This document shows, piece by piece, positions 45,819-56,739 of a stretch of DNA of 64,000 nt. The notes beneath the pieces were generated by a model, which was not told where the DNA came from, did no database searches, and saw only the letters and a program-made list of their open reading frames with translations. Both the position numbers and the translations under genes were made by a program. The stretch lies in assembly GCA_016617855.1 (NCBI GenBank), contig JAECUM010092839.1:288548-352547 (forward strand), written 5' to 3'. Each line of letters starts with the position of its first letter. Position 1 is the first letter of the stretch. Source of the DNA: Megalonaias nervosa. Taxonomy: Eukaryota > Mollusca > Bivalvia > Unionida > Unionidae.

Positions 45819-46938
45819 ATGAGTTATAACACAGAGTTTGGAACAGCGCTCACGGGAGACGAACCAATAATAACTGATACATCTTCATTAGTCAAAAAAA
45901 CCGGCGACACAATGACAGGTTTTTTTTTTTATTAATGTCAAATGAGCGAGTGCTTGGTTTAGAAGTAGATTATCCGCCACCAAAGGTCGATCTTACTCAA
46001 GCGGTAAGTTACTCACGACTAAAAACGATCGATAATAACAAACTATCAATGACAGGAGGAATCTTAAGCGGTAACTTGGATATGTCAGGAACAAAAAAAA
46101 AAAAAAATAAATAAATTTGGAATCCACGCATCCGCCAGCAAATTTAAATCAAAAACAAGCTGTAAGTTATTTTGCAGTTGAAATACGTAGATAACAACAA
46201 GCTTGATAAAACCGGTGGAACGGTTACTGTTAATATTAATATGTCGAGTAAAAAAATTATTGGGTTGAAAACTGCGTATCCACCAGCAAATGTTGATAGC
46301 ACACAAGCTGTAAGTTATGCGCAACTAAAATCTGTTGACGTTAACAAACTCGATAAGTCCGGTGGACCATTGTCAGGTAATATAAATATGAGAAATAAAA
46401 AAATAACGACGACATATGTTCCAGTTAACCCTAATGATCTAACAATAAGGCGTATGTTGATAGTCTATCTGGTGGTGGTATAAAACGAACAAAAAATAAT
46501 GTTGGATATATTTCAACACTTTTTAAGGCAACTGATAACCGAGTTGGGTTTGAGGTAAGCGCATTAACACATTACCCTGAAAATTATCCTCATTACGCTT
46601 TCTCTGATAGACAAGAATGGACGACTAACGGATATTTTTGGATCAAAATCAAATGTCCCGTTGCAGTCGCTATTTGGCAACTTCATCTGCGCGGTCGATT
46701 AAATTCTGGTGTTGGGCAAATTTATAATTGGCGATTGGAAGGATCAAACGATGATATCAGCTGGGTAATATTGTACAGTACAGCAGACACGTATATCTCA
46801 ACAACGCAATACTTTACAATTCCAACTGAAAATACTGCTAACAAGTACTTATATTTTCGAGTTTATGTTGTCGCTGCTCAAGATCCGTTTCCAGGACTGA
46901 CAGCATTTCAAGTATACATACTCGACGATCAAATTTAA
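45819..46938 (+). pseudogene. Fibre-like protein: ~50-aa shaft repeats and discoidin-like head
   Basis: ATG 45819, stop 46936-46938, about 370 codons. The shaft shows repeats about 50 residues apart: KTGDTMTG (45898), MTGGILSGNLDM (46049), KTGGTVTVNINM (46206), KSGGPLSGNINM (46354). These alternate with YPP and QAVSYAQLK-like phrases, as in phage tail-fibre and collar shafts. The head (about 46480-46935) has WIKIKCPVAVAIWQL, LRGRLN, WRLEGSNDDISW, YFRVYV and FQVYILDD, the order of an F5/8-type (discoidin) carbohydrate-binding fold. Frameshifts occur at the T13 run (45919), the A-run (46090) and near 46450; the head itself is open. A host-attachment role is inferred. Confidence 0.75.
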
Positions 46939-46957
46939 TCTAACATTGTAAAATAAA

Positions 46958-48254
46958 ATGTCAGAACCACCAATTATAACCGTTGCGAGAGAATTTTACG
47001 ATAAAATTTTTAAACCCAACGTATATTTTGTTACATCAGACATTAGCATTAAATCATGAGCTATGCATGAAATCAATAGTACGAAAAAGCTAAGCCTTAA
47101 TTCGATAAACGATCCAGCAAGCCAATCATCAGAAAGCCAAATTAATTTTGCTCGTGTTATGCATATGCGAGGACCACAACTAATAGAAGCAATAAGAAAC
47201 TTCGATATAATAAACAGATACTGTCATCCTATGATTGTCTAGAAGAACAAAAAAAAGCTGAAATCCTTCTAAAAAAAATACTGCTCGAGCTTGACAAGGA
47301 AAATATCGATATAATAATTTAATCAGATCTAATAAAAGCACAAGCTTATGGTGGAAGAGTACAGGAAGAAAAACGAATAAACGATAATCATGACTGTTTC
47401 GACAAACTAGCGGAATCTAAAATAATAAGAATAAAAAGAAACAAAAATTTACGCGATAGTTTTTCAAAACGAGAAATTTTTATGTATCTCGGTATATACT
47501 ACCATGACAAAGAAACCCTAGTTAAAATCGCTAGTACAGCGGATACAATGTTAATTATTAAAGTGTACTCGAACGTCCTTTAACCAATGATACGTAAAAA
47601 AAATTTGATCCGATTATCGTTAATAAATCTCTAGCGATAATTAGAAATCTTAACGAGGAAATCGATAATTCCAATGATGCTGAGCGAGAAAAGTTTTTCG
47701 AAGAAGTCAAACAAATAAGGTTGGAAGAAAAGAATTGATTCTTACTACAACGCAAGTGAAGAAGATGATGTTCCACTTTGATCGCTCCAAAGCTCTAGAC
47801 AATTGTCATTACGAAATTATTACACTGAAGTTAGGATATACTCACGAAACTATACGAAATTTTAATGTTAAAAGTAGCTTCTGCTATTGGTCTTCTTGAA
47901 ATTGAACAATACAGACTCCGAAAAGCAATGATAATAAATTTCATAGTCGCATACGCAATTATCAGAAAACATCTTGTCCTCACAAATTTTACGTTGGATC
48001 AAATAAGCATTGTACTAGGGTTTATTGATGAAACAGAAAGAGAATACTGTAATTTGGTAAATAAAACAGACCTGTATGAACGTGAAGTAGAAAACACGTT
48101 TGATTCCTACAGTTGGTTAAAGAAAAATGAGGTATTAACAGATGAACGATACAAGGATACTTCATCAGACGTTTATGACAAATATAGAGATTTTATAGCT
48201 GATCCTAACAATAATAAGTTCCGTGAGTTTCTTGATTCAATTCATTGGCACTAG
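46958..48254 (+). pseudogene. Unknown Polinton protein, ~430 codons, broken
   Basis: ATG at 46958, 19 bases after the fibre stop. The N-terminal part reads VAREFYDKIFKPNVYF, then a stop at 47057 and more coding-like sequence. A frameshift near 47235 follows, then a long charged helical region (47340-47570), further stops, and the open C-terminal 129 codons (47865-48254) with IEQYRLRKAMI and REFLDSIHWH. Composition suggests a helical protein. Same orientation as the fibre gene, so perhaps co-transcribed. Family not recognised. Confidence 0.55.
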
Positions 48255-48296
48255 AGTTTTTAATATTGTATAAAAACTGTAGACAAATATTGTATA

Positions 48297-48797
48297 ATGA
48301 AAAAACAGATCATCGATTTCAATCATATTTCAAAGGAAATTCCCAAACAGGATGTTGACGCACTAATGCAATATTACAGATATTATCATAAAAACCTTGG
48401 TGCGTAAAACAATGTTACAAGTATTATAGTAGAATACTTCGAGTAATATCATATTTGTCACTGCTAATGATCAGCTCTGGTATAATTTCAAGTGGAGCAT
48501 CATTAAATCCGTTTTTGTTAATAATAACTGGTGTTGGTGTTTCTCTTGCAACAGCGTGTAAAAAAATTGAGCCTCGACTTGAGACAAAAAAAAAAAAATT
48601 CCTGCAAAACAACAAGTATCACTTATAAACAATTGCTTGATCAGATACGATCTTACTTACGAGATATAAAATATAATATGGACGATTTAATACGCTAGTT
48701 CTGTATTATTGACAGTATGTTAGCAGATGTTCTACCAATGAGAGTTAACAAGTATGAAAATAATTATCAAAAAACTTATGGTGATGATAGGGTATGA
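48297..48797 (+). pseudogene. Small Polinton membrane protein, two frameshifts
   Basis: ATG 48297. The first 36 codons include KQDVDALMQYYRYYHK, then a stop, with a frame change near 48400. The middle part has hydrophobic Ser/Gly-rich segments (SYLSLLMISSGIISSG, FLLIITGVGVSLA), probably one or two membrane helices, followed by KKIEPRLETK. At the A13 run (48584-48597) the frame shifts to a helical tail that ends at 48797, just inside the right TIR. The pattern matches a small membrane protein seen in other Polintons (recalled). The minus-strand ORF at 48424-48615 is its shadow. Confidence 0.6.
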
Positions 48798-49044
48798 AAT
48801 TTTGTCTAAACTTTAGAAATAAAATAATCTCAAACAGTGTCTTTAATCCTCCCTAATCAATTTTATCTAACATTAATACAATGATCGACAAAATAAACTT
48901 GAGCCAGAAACCTTGTCATCATTTTGAGAAAAAAATTGTTGGCCGGGGTGAGTGGATCCCTGGGGTGGGAAATTGTATTTATTTGGAGGTGGTTGGGACC
49001 TGGGATAGGGATCTTGAGCCAGAATCCTGCTTTCTCCGACTACT
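48791..49044 (-). repeat. Right terminal inverted repeat of the Polinton
   Basis: Inverted copy of 30871-31098, ending ACTACT on the plus strand. The inner part has an insertion of about 45 bases relative to the left copy. Followed by CGTAAC. Confidence 0.9.
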
Positions 49045-50959
49045 CGTAACGCTATCATGGGAAAGTACAGTAGGGTCACCGACCATAACTGCATGACAGA
49101 ACTTCATGTCAAATAATTGATCTTCAAAGAAAAGTCGATTGCATAGTATTTTAGGCTGTCAAAATCTGACGAAAGACATGATTATTTGGGGGAAAATTCA
49201 GGAACAGTTGCTTTCGATTGGTCTGTTAAAATTAAGGCGTACACTTTGGAAGTTATGGGAGTTTAAATTTACCGACCTTAGTAAAAATTCTTTAGTCAGA
49301 ATTTTTTCTTGTGAGAAGACAAAAGTTCGACTCCGTGGGAAACCTAAAAGAATAGTGTTTTCCCTCGTTAACAAGTAAAGAGGCCAGATAGCTGTCTTGA
49401 AAGGAAGAGACAGGCTATAGTGCTAGGACGTACATTTGTGTGGAAAAGAAACAGCATTAAGGTACGCAATTTTAATTTCTATGTAATTTTCTATTTTATT
49501 GTTTGGTTTTATACAAATGTGTTTGATATGCTTATGATCTATGCAATGTATCGTTTATTTAATTTCGTAGAAACCTGTTGATATGCTAGAGTTGCTATGC
49601 AATTTATCTCTTTAATTTTTACAGCATTAGTTCATTGATAGAATTGACGGATTGCACGTAATCCACATATTCAAATGTGTAGTGTTTCATAGGGATTTAT
49701 TATGTAATCCAAAATGTTCAAATGTGTGGTATTTCAGAGGGATTTATGAATTAATCCAAATATTCAAATGTGTAGAATTTCTTATGGTTATATGAAGTAA
49801 TTTCCTTTGTTTGTAGGATTATACTGTTTATCGGGAGTTAAAGATAATTACATATTTATATATGATTTGTAATGCTTGAATGATCTTGCAGGTTATTAGT
49901 TACTGTAAGCTAGAATTTAGTGAATCTTATGCAATAGTAATCGAGCATTTATATTATTGAGTGGAACTGACTACCTAGGTGTAAGAAGTCGTATAGTAGC
50001 GTATGCAGATACATACGGTAGTATTGTTGTATACACCGGACGTGTTAATTTCTAGTCAGGCGGGAAGCAAGGGCAATGAACTGTTTAATGTGGGTCAGAT
50101 TTGGTATATTGCAATGGTCATTTGTAACTATAGATAACGATGGTACCTTACCTCAAATACAATAAATATGTAAGGACCGTTAATCGTTAAGGTCACATTA
50201 TGTCAGAATTTATGCAGTGTGGATAGCTATTTACGTTTCTGAATAACGAAAGTAAGAGAATTTTATATGTACGGATAGGTGGTGAAACACAAAGAGCTTT
50301 AGTCGTAATCTTGTCATTTAAGGGAACAGCCTTCTATATCCCTCCCCGAGAACCCGATGAGGACAGTCCAAGAGGGAAGTCCGCAAATAGAAAGTTCGGA
50401 ATAGAAGGGTCAGAGGAAGAACCAAGCATACACGCTAGACGTTGAATACACAAAGTCAATAGAGGAACGACGCCAGGTAATGCAAGTCAGGCGTGGACAT
50501 TGTACTCTTTTCACCACTCGTTACTATGATGAACGAATCCGTAAATTGAACACTGCTATTAAATTCCATTAACGTAAGTCTGTTGGATTGAAATTGCAAT
50601 TTTAGTTTATGTATTAATTAATTAAAATTTATTTTAATTTTATTGTTTAAGGGGGCTCGTATTTGTTTATTTCTTCTCAATAGTCTCGCTCAGGTCTCTG
50701 TCAATGTTCTATCTATCCACTCACACTGGGCAAAAACATCGAGGGAGGTCATCCTCTAGATAACGATCGCCAAATCAATTAACAGAGGGGCAACCACACG
50801 ACACCCCTTTACAAAGTGGGGTCTATCGCCCGGGATATTTTGAACAAGTGAGTGACAGAGCTGACTGGGCAGATATTGAATAGAAATAGAGTACCATAGC
50901 AGTGATAATTTTGTTTATTATTTAAGCAAGGAATTACGAGAGTGAATCGAGTCAATATC
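49045..50959. other. Right flank of Polinton and probable gypsy LTR/leader
   Basis: 49658-49800 has three ~47-base tandem units sharing TTCAAATGTGT. From about 50640 the sequence GGGGGCTCGTATTTG and then AAAGTGGGGTCTATCGCC near 50813 looks like an LTR end plus primer-binding region, leading to gag at 50977. The 5' edge of that LTR was not found. Confidence 0.45.
49658..49800. repeat. ~47-bp tandem repeat, three copies
   Basis: Each unit has TAATCCA, then TTCAAATGTGT, then 'atttcataggg-ttta'. Starts near 49658, 49704 and 49752. Confidence 0.7.
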
Positions 50960-50976
50960 TATGCATTCTGTAATTT

Positions 50977-51675
50977 GTGCATCCCATTGTTGAGAAAGAA
51001 AGAGAAAGGATGAGACAAGCCGAGGAAAATGAAAGAGAAATCGAGTTAGCTAAATTGCAAGCCGAAGAAAGAGCCAGGGAGAGAGAACATGCATTAGCCA
51101 TGGAGAAACTAAGGATCGAAGTGGAATCTAGGAGGGGCGAAGAACTGAATGAACATTCAGGACACTCAAGTAAAAGATCAGAGGATAGACGTATCGTCCA
51201 GATAACAATGCCGATGTTTAACGACAAGGACGAAATCATCGATAACGTTTTAACGCAGTTTGAGAAGTTAGCTTTAATCCATCATATACCCAAACACCAG
51301 TGGGCCATTAATATCTCTGCATTTTTGCAAGGAGCTGCCAAGGATGTCTACCATAATATGGCACCCACTGAATTAGATGACTACGACGCTCTCAAGAAAG
51401 CGCTGTTACGGCATTACGAGTTGTCGGCTGAAAGTTTTCGCAAACTTTTCAGAGAGTCGTCTAAGCGAACAACGGAGACACACGCACAATTTCATACTCG
51501 TGTGCGCGTGCATTTCGATAAATGGATGAAAATGACAGGCGCCGTGCTCACTTATGAAGGCATACGGAAAGAGATCTTGAAAGAACATGTTCTCAGTACG
51601 TATCGGAAAGACCTGATCGTATTTTTAGCGGAGCGTGATTTCGCAACCTTAGAAGATATCAGTGTGATGGTTTGA
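50977..51675 (+). pseudogene. gag: Third gypsy element: gag fragment (SCAN-like)
   Basis: Open frame of 232 codons. Residues 1-60 form a highly charged coiled coil (repeated E/R/K, AEERAREREHALAMEKL). The capsid part has MPMFNDKDEIIDNVLTQFEK, SAFLQGAAKDVYHNM, DYDALKKALLRHYELS and FRKLFRES, matching SCAN-like gypsy gag. It stops at 51675 before any zinc knuckle or pol, and the following DNA is not pol, so it is truncated. It opens with GTG; a nearby ATG at 50960 is out of frame, suggesting a lost start. Confidence 0.75.
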
Positions 51676-52537
51676 CTATGATAAATATGCACAATTTATT
51701 CAACTTGAAGATTCAGTACTTCTTCAAAATTCGACACATTACATAAGCCCCTCTTTAAGAGTAAAATCTAGGATTTTGCTCTCCGAATTTTGAAGTTGTA
51801 TTTCGAGTCATTGTTTACATGTCCTGAAGTGACCTCTTCACCTCAGAATCAACTAATCTACTCAGACAAACCGATATCAACTTTAAAAATGAGTGATTTC
51901 GTGTTCTACATCGCTCATATAAAAATATATATTAAGCTAACAACTCATTATCTAGTACACTATTTCAAGAACGCGATTCCAGGCTTTCGGTGAATCATCT
52001 AAATATTTCGAAATAACTAATTTAGTCAACAAGTGTTCCAGTTCTAGACAATCAGAAATTATGACAATCTGACCTTTCTACAGTACAAATATCCTCCTTT
52101 GATAACGTGATGTTTACTACATTGTTCAAGAACATCGACCTTGGAATTTTTATGAATGAAATAGTACGCATTTATACATAAACTTATTCTAACAGTACAA
52201 AAGCTATTCATGGGATCTTAGAATTAAAAATGTCATTAACTAAATGACTCTTACCAAAAACTATGAATTTGAATAATACATATCATATAGATAAGCACAA
52301 TAATCTCTGAATTCACACTGCATGTCAGTTATTTAAGGTCCAGATTTTAGTCAATCATTGAAAGTATCTGTTGGTACAATTTTTCATGTATGAAAGTATA
52401 TATTACGTTATTTTGTACATATGTTGTATCATTCATAAGATGTATTCCAATGGAATATTAATTATATGTACGTTTGACTAATATGCAATAGAAAGCTTTA
52501 TTGTATATATTTTTTTTTTTTACTTTGTGACGGGAGG
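51676..52537. other. No gene seen
   Basis: AT-rich sequence between the gag fragment and an LTR. No pol domains were found. Confidence 0.4.
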
Positions 52538-53322
52538 TGTTATGTGTATCTATATTATGTCTTAATTTTCATGAATATAGATTGTAGGGGTCATTCAGTA
52601 AATAACATTAAATACTAATTTTCTTTATAATTGTTGGTTTTTACTTTAAGATCAGATCATTTTAGTAAACACATTACTTAGTTCAGGATAGAAGTAAATA
52701 TGTTGATGAGATGAGTTAAGGTCAAGCGTTTTATTGAACAACTAGACTAAATTAATTTGTGATTGGCTAGCTTCTAGAGTACTTGAACTTGCTGACAAAG
52801 AGTGATTTTGAAATGATTATTTGACCCTGATTCTGCTTCTGAAATTGCGTTTTATTTTTTTATATGTAAGGGATGATTTACTGAAAAATAGTTATTCAAT
52901 GCATTAACATCGGCATTAGAGGAGTCCAATAGTTGTGTGGATTTAATTTATTTATTTAAATTATTCATTGAAAATACAAAGTCCCCATACTTTAGGATTT
53001 ATTAATTGTTTTGGAATTACATGGGAATTCATTTAAATACATTTTGGATTATATCTTTATGATACATCAAGACTATTGGTACATCAATACAATAGATTGA
53101 ACTTCATTCTGAATACCACTGCTACTCATTTAGAATATTCATTACTTTTGGACTTGTGATAGAACTTTTAGGTATATTTATGATTTCATTCACCATACTG
53201 GTGTAGGTTATTTGTAATTTTCACTTTCTATTTAAGGGAAATAAATTATTTGTTCAGTTTTACAAAACTTGTAGGCTTTCTCTCTTTTCTGTTACTTAAT
53301 TCAAGACCACAGAGTCGTAACA
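52538..53322 (+). repeat. gypsy LTR, 785 bp
   Basis: Preceded by a purine stretch (CGGGAGG), begins TGTTATG and ends GTAACA, with GGGAAATAAATTATTT near its 3' end. Its middle part resembles 26096-26310 and its end resembles 28840-28980, so all belong to related elements. It could be a solo LTR or the 3' LTR of the truncated element to its left. Confidence 0.65.
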
Positions 53323-53479
53323 CCAGTTACTTGTTTAGTGCAGATGTAAACTCGCTCTGCCAATCTACTTCGCTCAGTGTGTCTAATAAATCTGAGCTTG
53401 TATCGATGTGTCGCGTGATCTAGAGAATTTGACTGCTACAGTGAGTCTGAGATTCTTGAAAATCTCAAATCTCTGAACA

Positions 53480-55120
53480 TCTCCGAAACGGCAGGTTGAT
53501 TCCACCAGCATGTATATATGATGTTCAACTGTGCCACTTCGCGTACATCGATCACGGACAGATTCTTAAATATTACAGTAAACTCTTTCATCCCAGATCA
53601 TTTGTAGTGTTTTAATTGTCAGAAATATGGTCACCACAAATATTACTGGAGGAAAAAAATGTGTCCTGCATGTGGGTAGGAAGGCCACGGTGTATTGTCC
53701 TGCAAAGAGATAATCTCGTACTCAAATTGCTAGAGACTAAGGTAACTACTTCTCATACTACTGAGACTGCTTTTTGGAAGTACGAGAAGAAAATACAATA
53801 GGTAAAACAAGAGAGTAAAACAAACAATGTAAGCAATCAAACATGTGGCAGTGTAGCAGACAAGAAACCGAACACTGCCTGTAAGAACACTGCCTGTAAG
53901 AAACCAGTTGGATCCAGCCCACAAAAAGATTATCCAACTGATGGCTTCAGTGGTCAGTGTAACGATGTGACAAAACATGAAACCCAACTCTACTTTACAC
54001 AAAACAGTAAGATGTGACCCACAAATGAGCAGCAGTCCACTGGCCCTGTGGTAATGTATCCTCAAAACCAAACAATGAGTGAATGAAGAGTTTCCTACAC
54101 ACTGGAAGAAGTGGCGGATCCACAAATATCATCGGAGTTGCTAAACAAGTAGGCGAAGTAGGTAAATTTCCGATGGTTTCTAGCTAGTTTTAAGGGCGGC
54201 ACCCACCCTGGGAAATAATCTGACGAACCAATGAAGCTCTTTAACAGGCATGAAATCGAGAAGGCAGGGAAATCTTGTCAGGAAAAATTACCACAATCCC
54301 AGTACTTCTACCATTGTATAAATTGTTTGGTACCATAATGCAAATGAATTACTGAGGTTTAAAGGTAAATATTGATGACAGAAATCTTCTACTTAAAGAA
54401 TATAAACCAATATCAGTCTGCCTTCAGGAGACCCTTTTATCTTAAGAAAACGAAAGAACTGATGCTGAAAATTGTATAACCTAATCCAGCGTGTCAAGAA
54501 ATACTGATAAAGCCGAAAGAGAAGTGTCGATCATTATAAACAGTAAAAACAAAATCAGAGCCAGCTGAGGGATGGTGAATGGGTCTTCAACAAATACGAT
54601 GCATACAATTTTGTTTTGTCTGCAAATCCAAGCACGAGAGTACATTTTTAGCTATTTGGGGTATGGATAGTTTTACAAGCCACTTCCACCCCCACTCCTT
54701 TCTCCTTCTTCTCTCAGCCCCCAGTTGAATGGTTGTTCTCACTGGCTATCGCCATATGTGTGTCCATGCACAAACCTTTTGCACATTTCTCAATAGGTCT
54801 TCAGACAAGCACTCCATTCAGTCGATCTGATCTTGACCATCTTATCGAACTATTAACAGTACCATATGTTGTAATCGTTGACTTTAAAGGCTACCATAAA
54901 GTTCGAGGCTGCAAATATATAAATGAGGGGACAAAACTAGAAGCACAATCTTTGCCATTTGTATGAAAAGCCGTATAATCGTCTACATCCTGTCACGACA
55001 TCCTACTCATCCTAATATCTGACCATCCGCAATCCATCACTTTTACTTCGCTTTCTCTGGAGAGCTGGTGAAGACCTGGCAGTGACCACTTTCCAATATA
55101 CTTATAAGAAGTAATACATA
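53480..55120 (+). mobile_element. Decayed LINE: ORF1 zinc knuckles and ORF2 endonuclease
   Basis: ORF1 remains at 53500-53720 include FNCATS, SFIPDHL, CFNCQKYGHHKYYW (the last Cys of the knuckle is Trp) and a second knuckle CPACG...EGHGVLSC. ORF2 endonuclease remains at 54400-55110 include CLQET, a stretch like DLDHLIELL-PYVVIVDFKGYH (the metal-binding 'DFNGHH' region), and LLLRFLWRAGEDL near the domain end. Frames are heavily broken. RT is not present on this strand. Confidence 0.75.
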
Positions 55121-55432
55121 GACAGAGGTGAAAATTAGACGACGTAGATTGGGGAAATATTTCTGTTTCTCTGAGAAGATTTAACTATCAGTAGTTGTGT
55201 GTGGGTACTGGGGAACATATCACAATGATATAGCCGCCCGTAGGTTTCCATGGAGATGATTCTTGCAGGACAAGGGGAAATCCTATGCTAAACAGGAGCA
55301 TATGTTAAACATGGGACTTGTGTTATAGGGAAAAATATGTATAGGGACAATAGAAAATGTAATGTAAAATGGTGAAGTGAACAAAATATATCAACCATTT
55401 TATAGGAAGAAGTGAAAATGTAATATACCATT

Positions 55433-55599
55433 CAAACACACCACATACACAATCTAGTACCCACTTTTGAAGTATTACCCAAACACACATCCCTACAGTC
55501 CAGCACCAGGTATTTGATCTACAATTGAAATACACCACATATACAATCTCGCACCAGCTTTTGGATTACTATCGAAACACACACCCTGCAGTCCAGTAC

Positions 55600-55604
<5 letters not shown>
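55433..55604. repeat. ~95-bp tandem duplication
   Basis: Two copies share ACACCACATA, 'acaatct', 'cacttttg-a', CAAACACACA-like and CAGTCCAG. They start near 55433 and 55528. Confidence 0.65.
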
Positions 55605-55631
<27 letters not shown>

Positions 55632-55632
55632 A
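55604..55632. repeat. (ATT)n microsatellite
   Basis: About nine ATT units. Confidence 0.97.
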
Positions 55633-55714
55633 GACACACGCCCGTACCATCCAACGAAAAGGATAAGAAATTTTGATACACACACTTTCACATATACACA
55701 CTAACATATTGTCG

Positions 55715-55975
55715 GGACCTAGGTGGCCGAGTGGTCCAAAGCGCTCGCCTTTCCCGATTACTGCCATCTCACTTCTGTCCGCGTGGGTTCGATTCTCGGT
55801 CTCGGCCAATTTTTTGATGCGAGAAAGCTTGCCAGTAGCTTCCCCTGGGTAGGTGGTTCTTACAGGTGTTTTCCATGGTTCTGCCTCCACCAGTTATACT
55901 GGCCGCCATGTGTATAGCCTATGGTACGCTAAAAATGGCGTTAACTCCCAAACAACAACAAACATACAATCACAT
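55715..55975 (+). mobile_element. tRNA-derived SINE
   Basis: A pol III A-box TGGCCGAGTGG (55724-55734) and B-box GGTTCGATTC (55786-55795) have tRNA-Leu/Ser-type spacing. They are followed by a body ending 'atggcgttaactcccaaacaacaacaaac', a 3' tail resembling molluscan SINEs. The acceptor ends do not pair, so this is not a functional tRNA gene. The head is well preserved. Confidence 0.85.
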
Positions 55976-56739
55976 AGGTGTTTTTAGTTTTAGTTGTTGG
56001 CACCACAGAAATATACAAATGCATACATACACAAAGCACACAATTGTTCTGGCAAATAAGATCAGAACCCGTGTCTCTTTGTATTTATCTGACTGGCCCT
56101 GAAAAGGGCCGTTGGGGTTCTTAGCCAAAGTTAACACATACAACACATACCACACCACTTCACTGTTCTTGTCCTCAAACTTGTTTGCACCGCCAGTCCT
56201 TACACTTATATACTTTCTTCAGACACCCCTGACTTCCCATGCACTCTTTTCCTCCCGATAGATGTGTCCATAATGTTCGTGATATCCCATGAGTCCGGGT
56301 TAAACAGCATTTTTTAAAACAATCGTAGATTTAACAGTGGTATACATTAGAATACATTGAATTGGTCTTGAGAATGTGTGAAACAAGGGCTGTTGTTGTT
56401 ATTGTTTGACTTATAATAGACAGTAGACACATTTTATTTAGAGTCGGAATGTCATCACATAATAAGAAAACATTATCTCAGTCCTCTGAGCTATTTTACC
56501 GAATATAAACGATAAAGTAACAATTTACTTCAACAATCAAATATATTTAACAATTATATGCATTTTTTTCTAGTTGTAAATTTATGCTTCTTTGCTAAAA
56601 CTGCAAACCTCTCCCCATCTAATATGTTATGTTTAATAATCGATGCCGGAAAATCGTTTTACGTGACAATATTCTAATCACTCTCCACAGTGTTTACTTA
56701 CCTAAATGAGTAAGTCAAGATTATTTTAAATAAATCCAG

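Larger units (their letters stand above)
30871..49044. mobile_element. Polinton/Maverick (adintovirus-like) element, 18.2 kb, complete ends
   Basis: Bounded by inverted terminal repeats both starting AGTAGT. It encodes the diagnostic Polinton set: protein-primed type B DNA polymerase, retroviral-type integrase with chromodomain, adenain-like protease, FtsK/HerA-like ATPase, and capsid and penton candidates. It also carries zinc-ribbon, HNH and fibre genes. Length and gene set match known Polintons (15-25 kb). Most genes face left. HNH, a small unknown gene, the fibre, an unknown gene and the membrane protein face right. Breaks in most genes make this copy inactive as it stands. Confidence 0.95.

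Noticed and set aside
48424..48615. 63-codon minus-strand ORF near the right TIR
   Set aside because: It is antisense to the small membrane protein gene, whose hydrophobic segments and helical tail read sensibly on the plus strand.
53730..54125. 131-codon minus-strand ORF with hydrophobic segments
   Set aside because: Antisense to LINE ORF1 remains; no start context or recognisable family.
55715..55806. Possible functional tRNA-Leu/Ser gene
   Set aside because: A and B boxes are good but the acceptor ends do not pair and a SINE body with tail follows.
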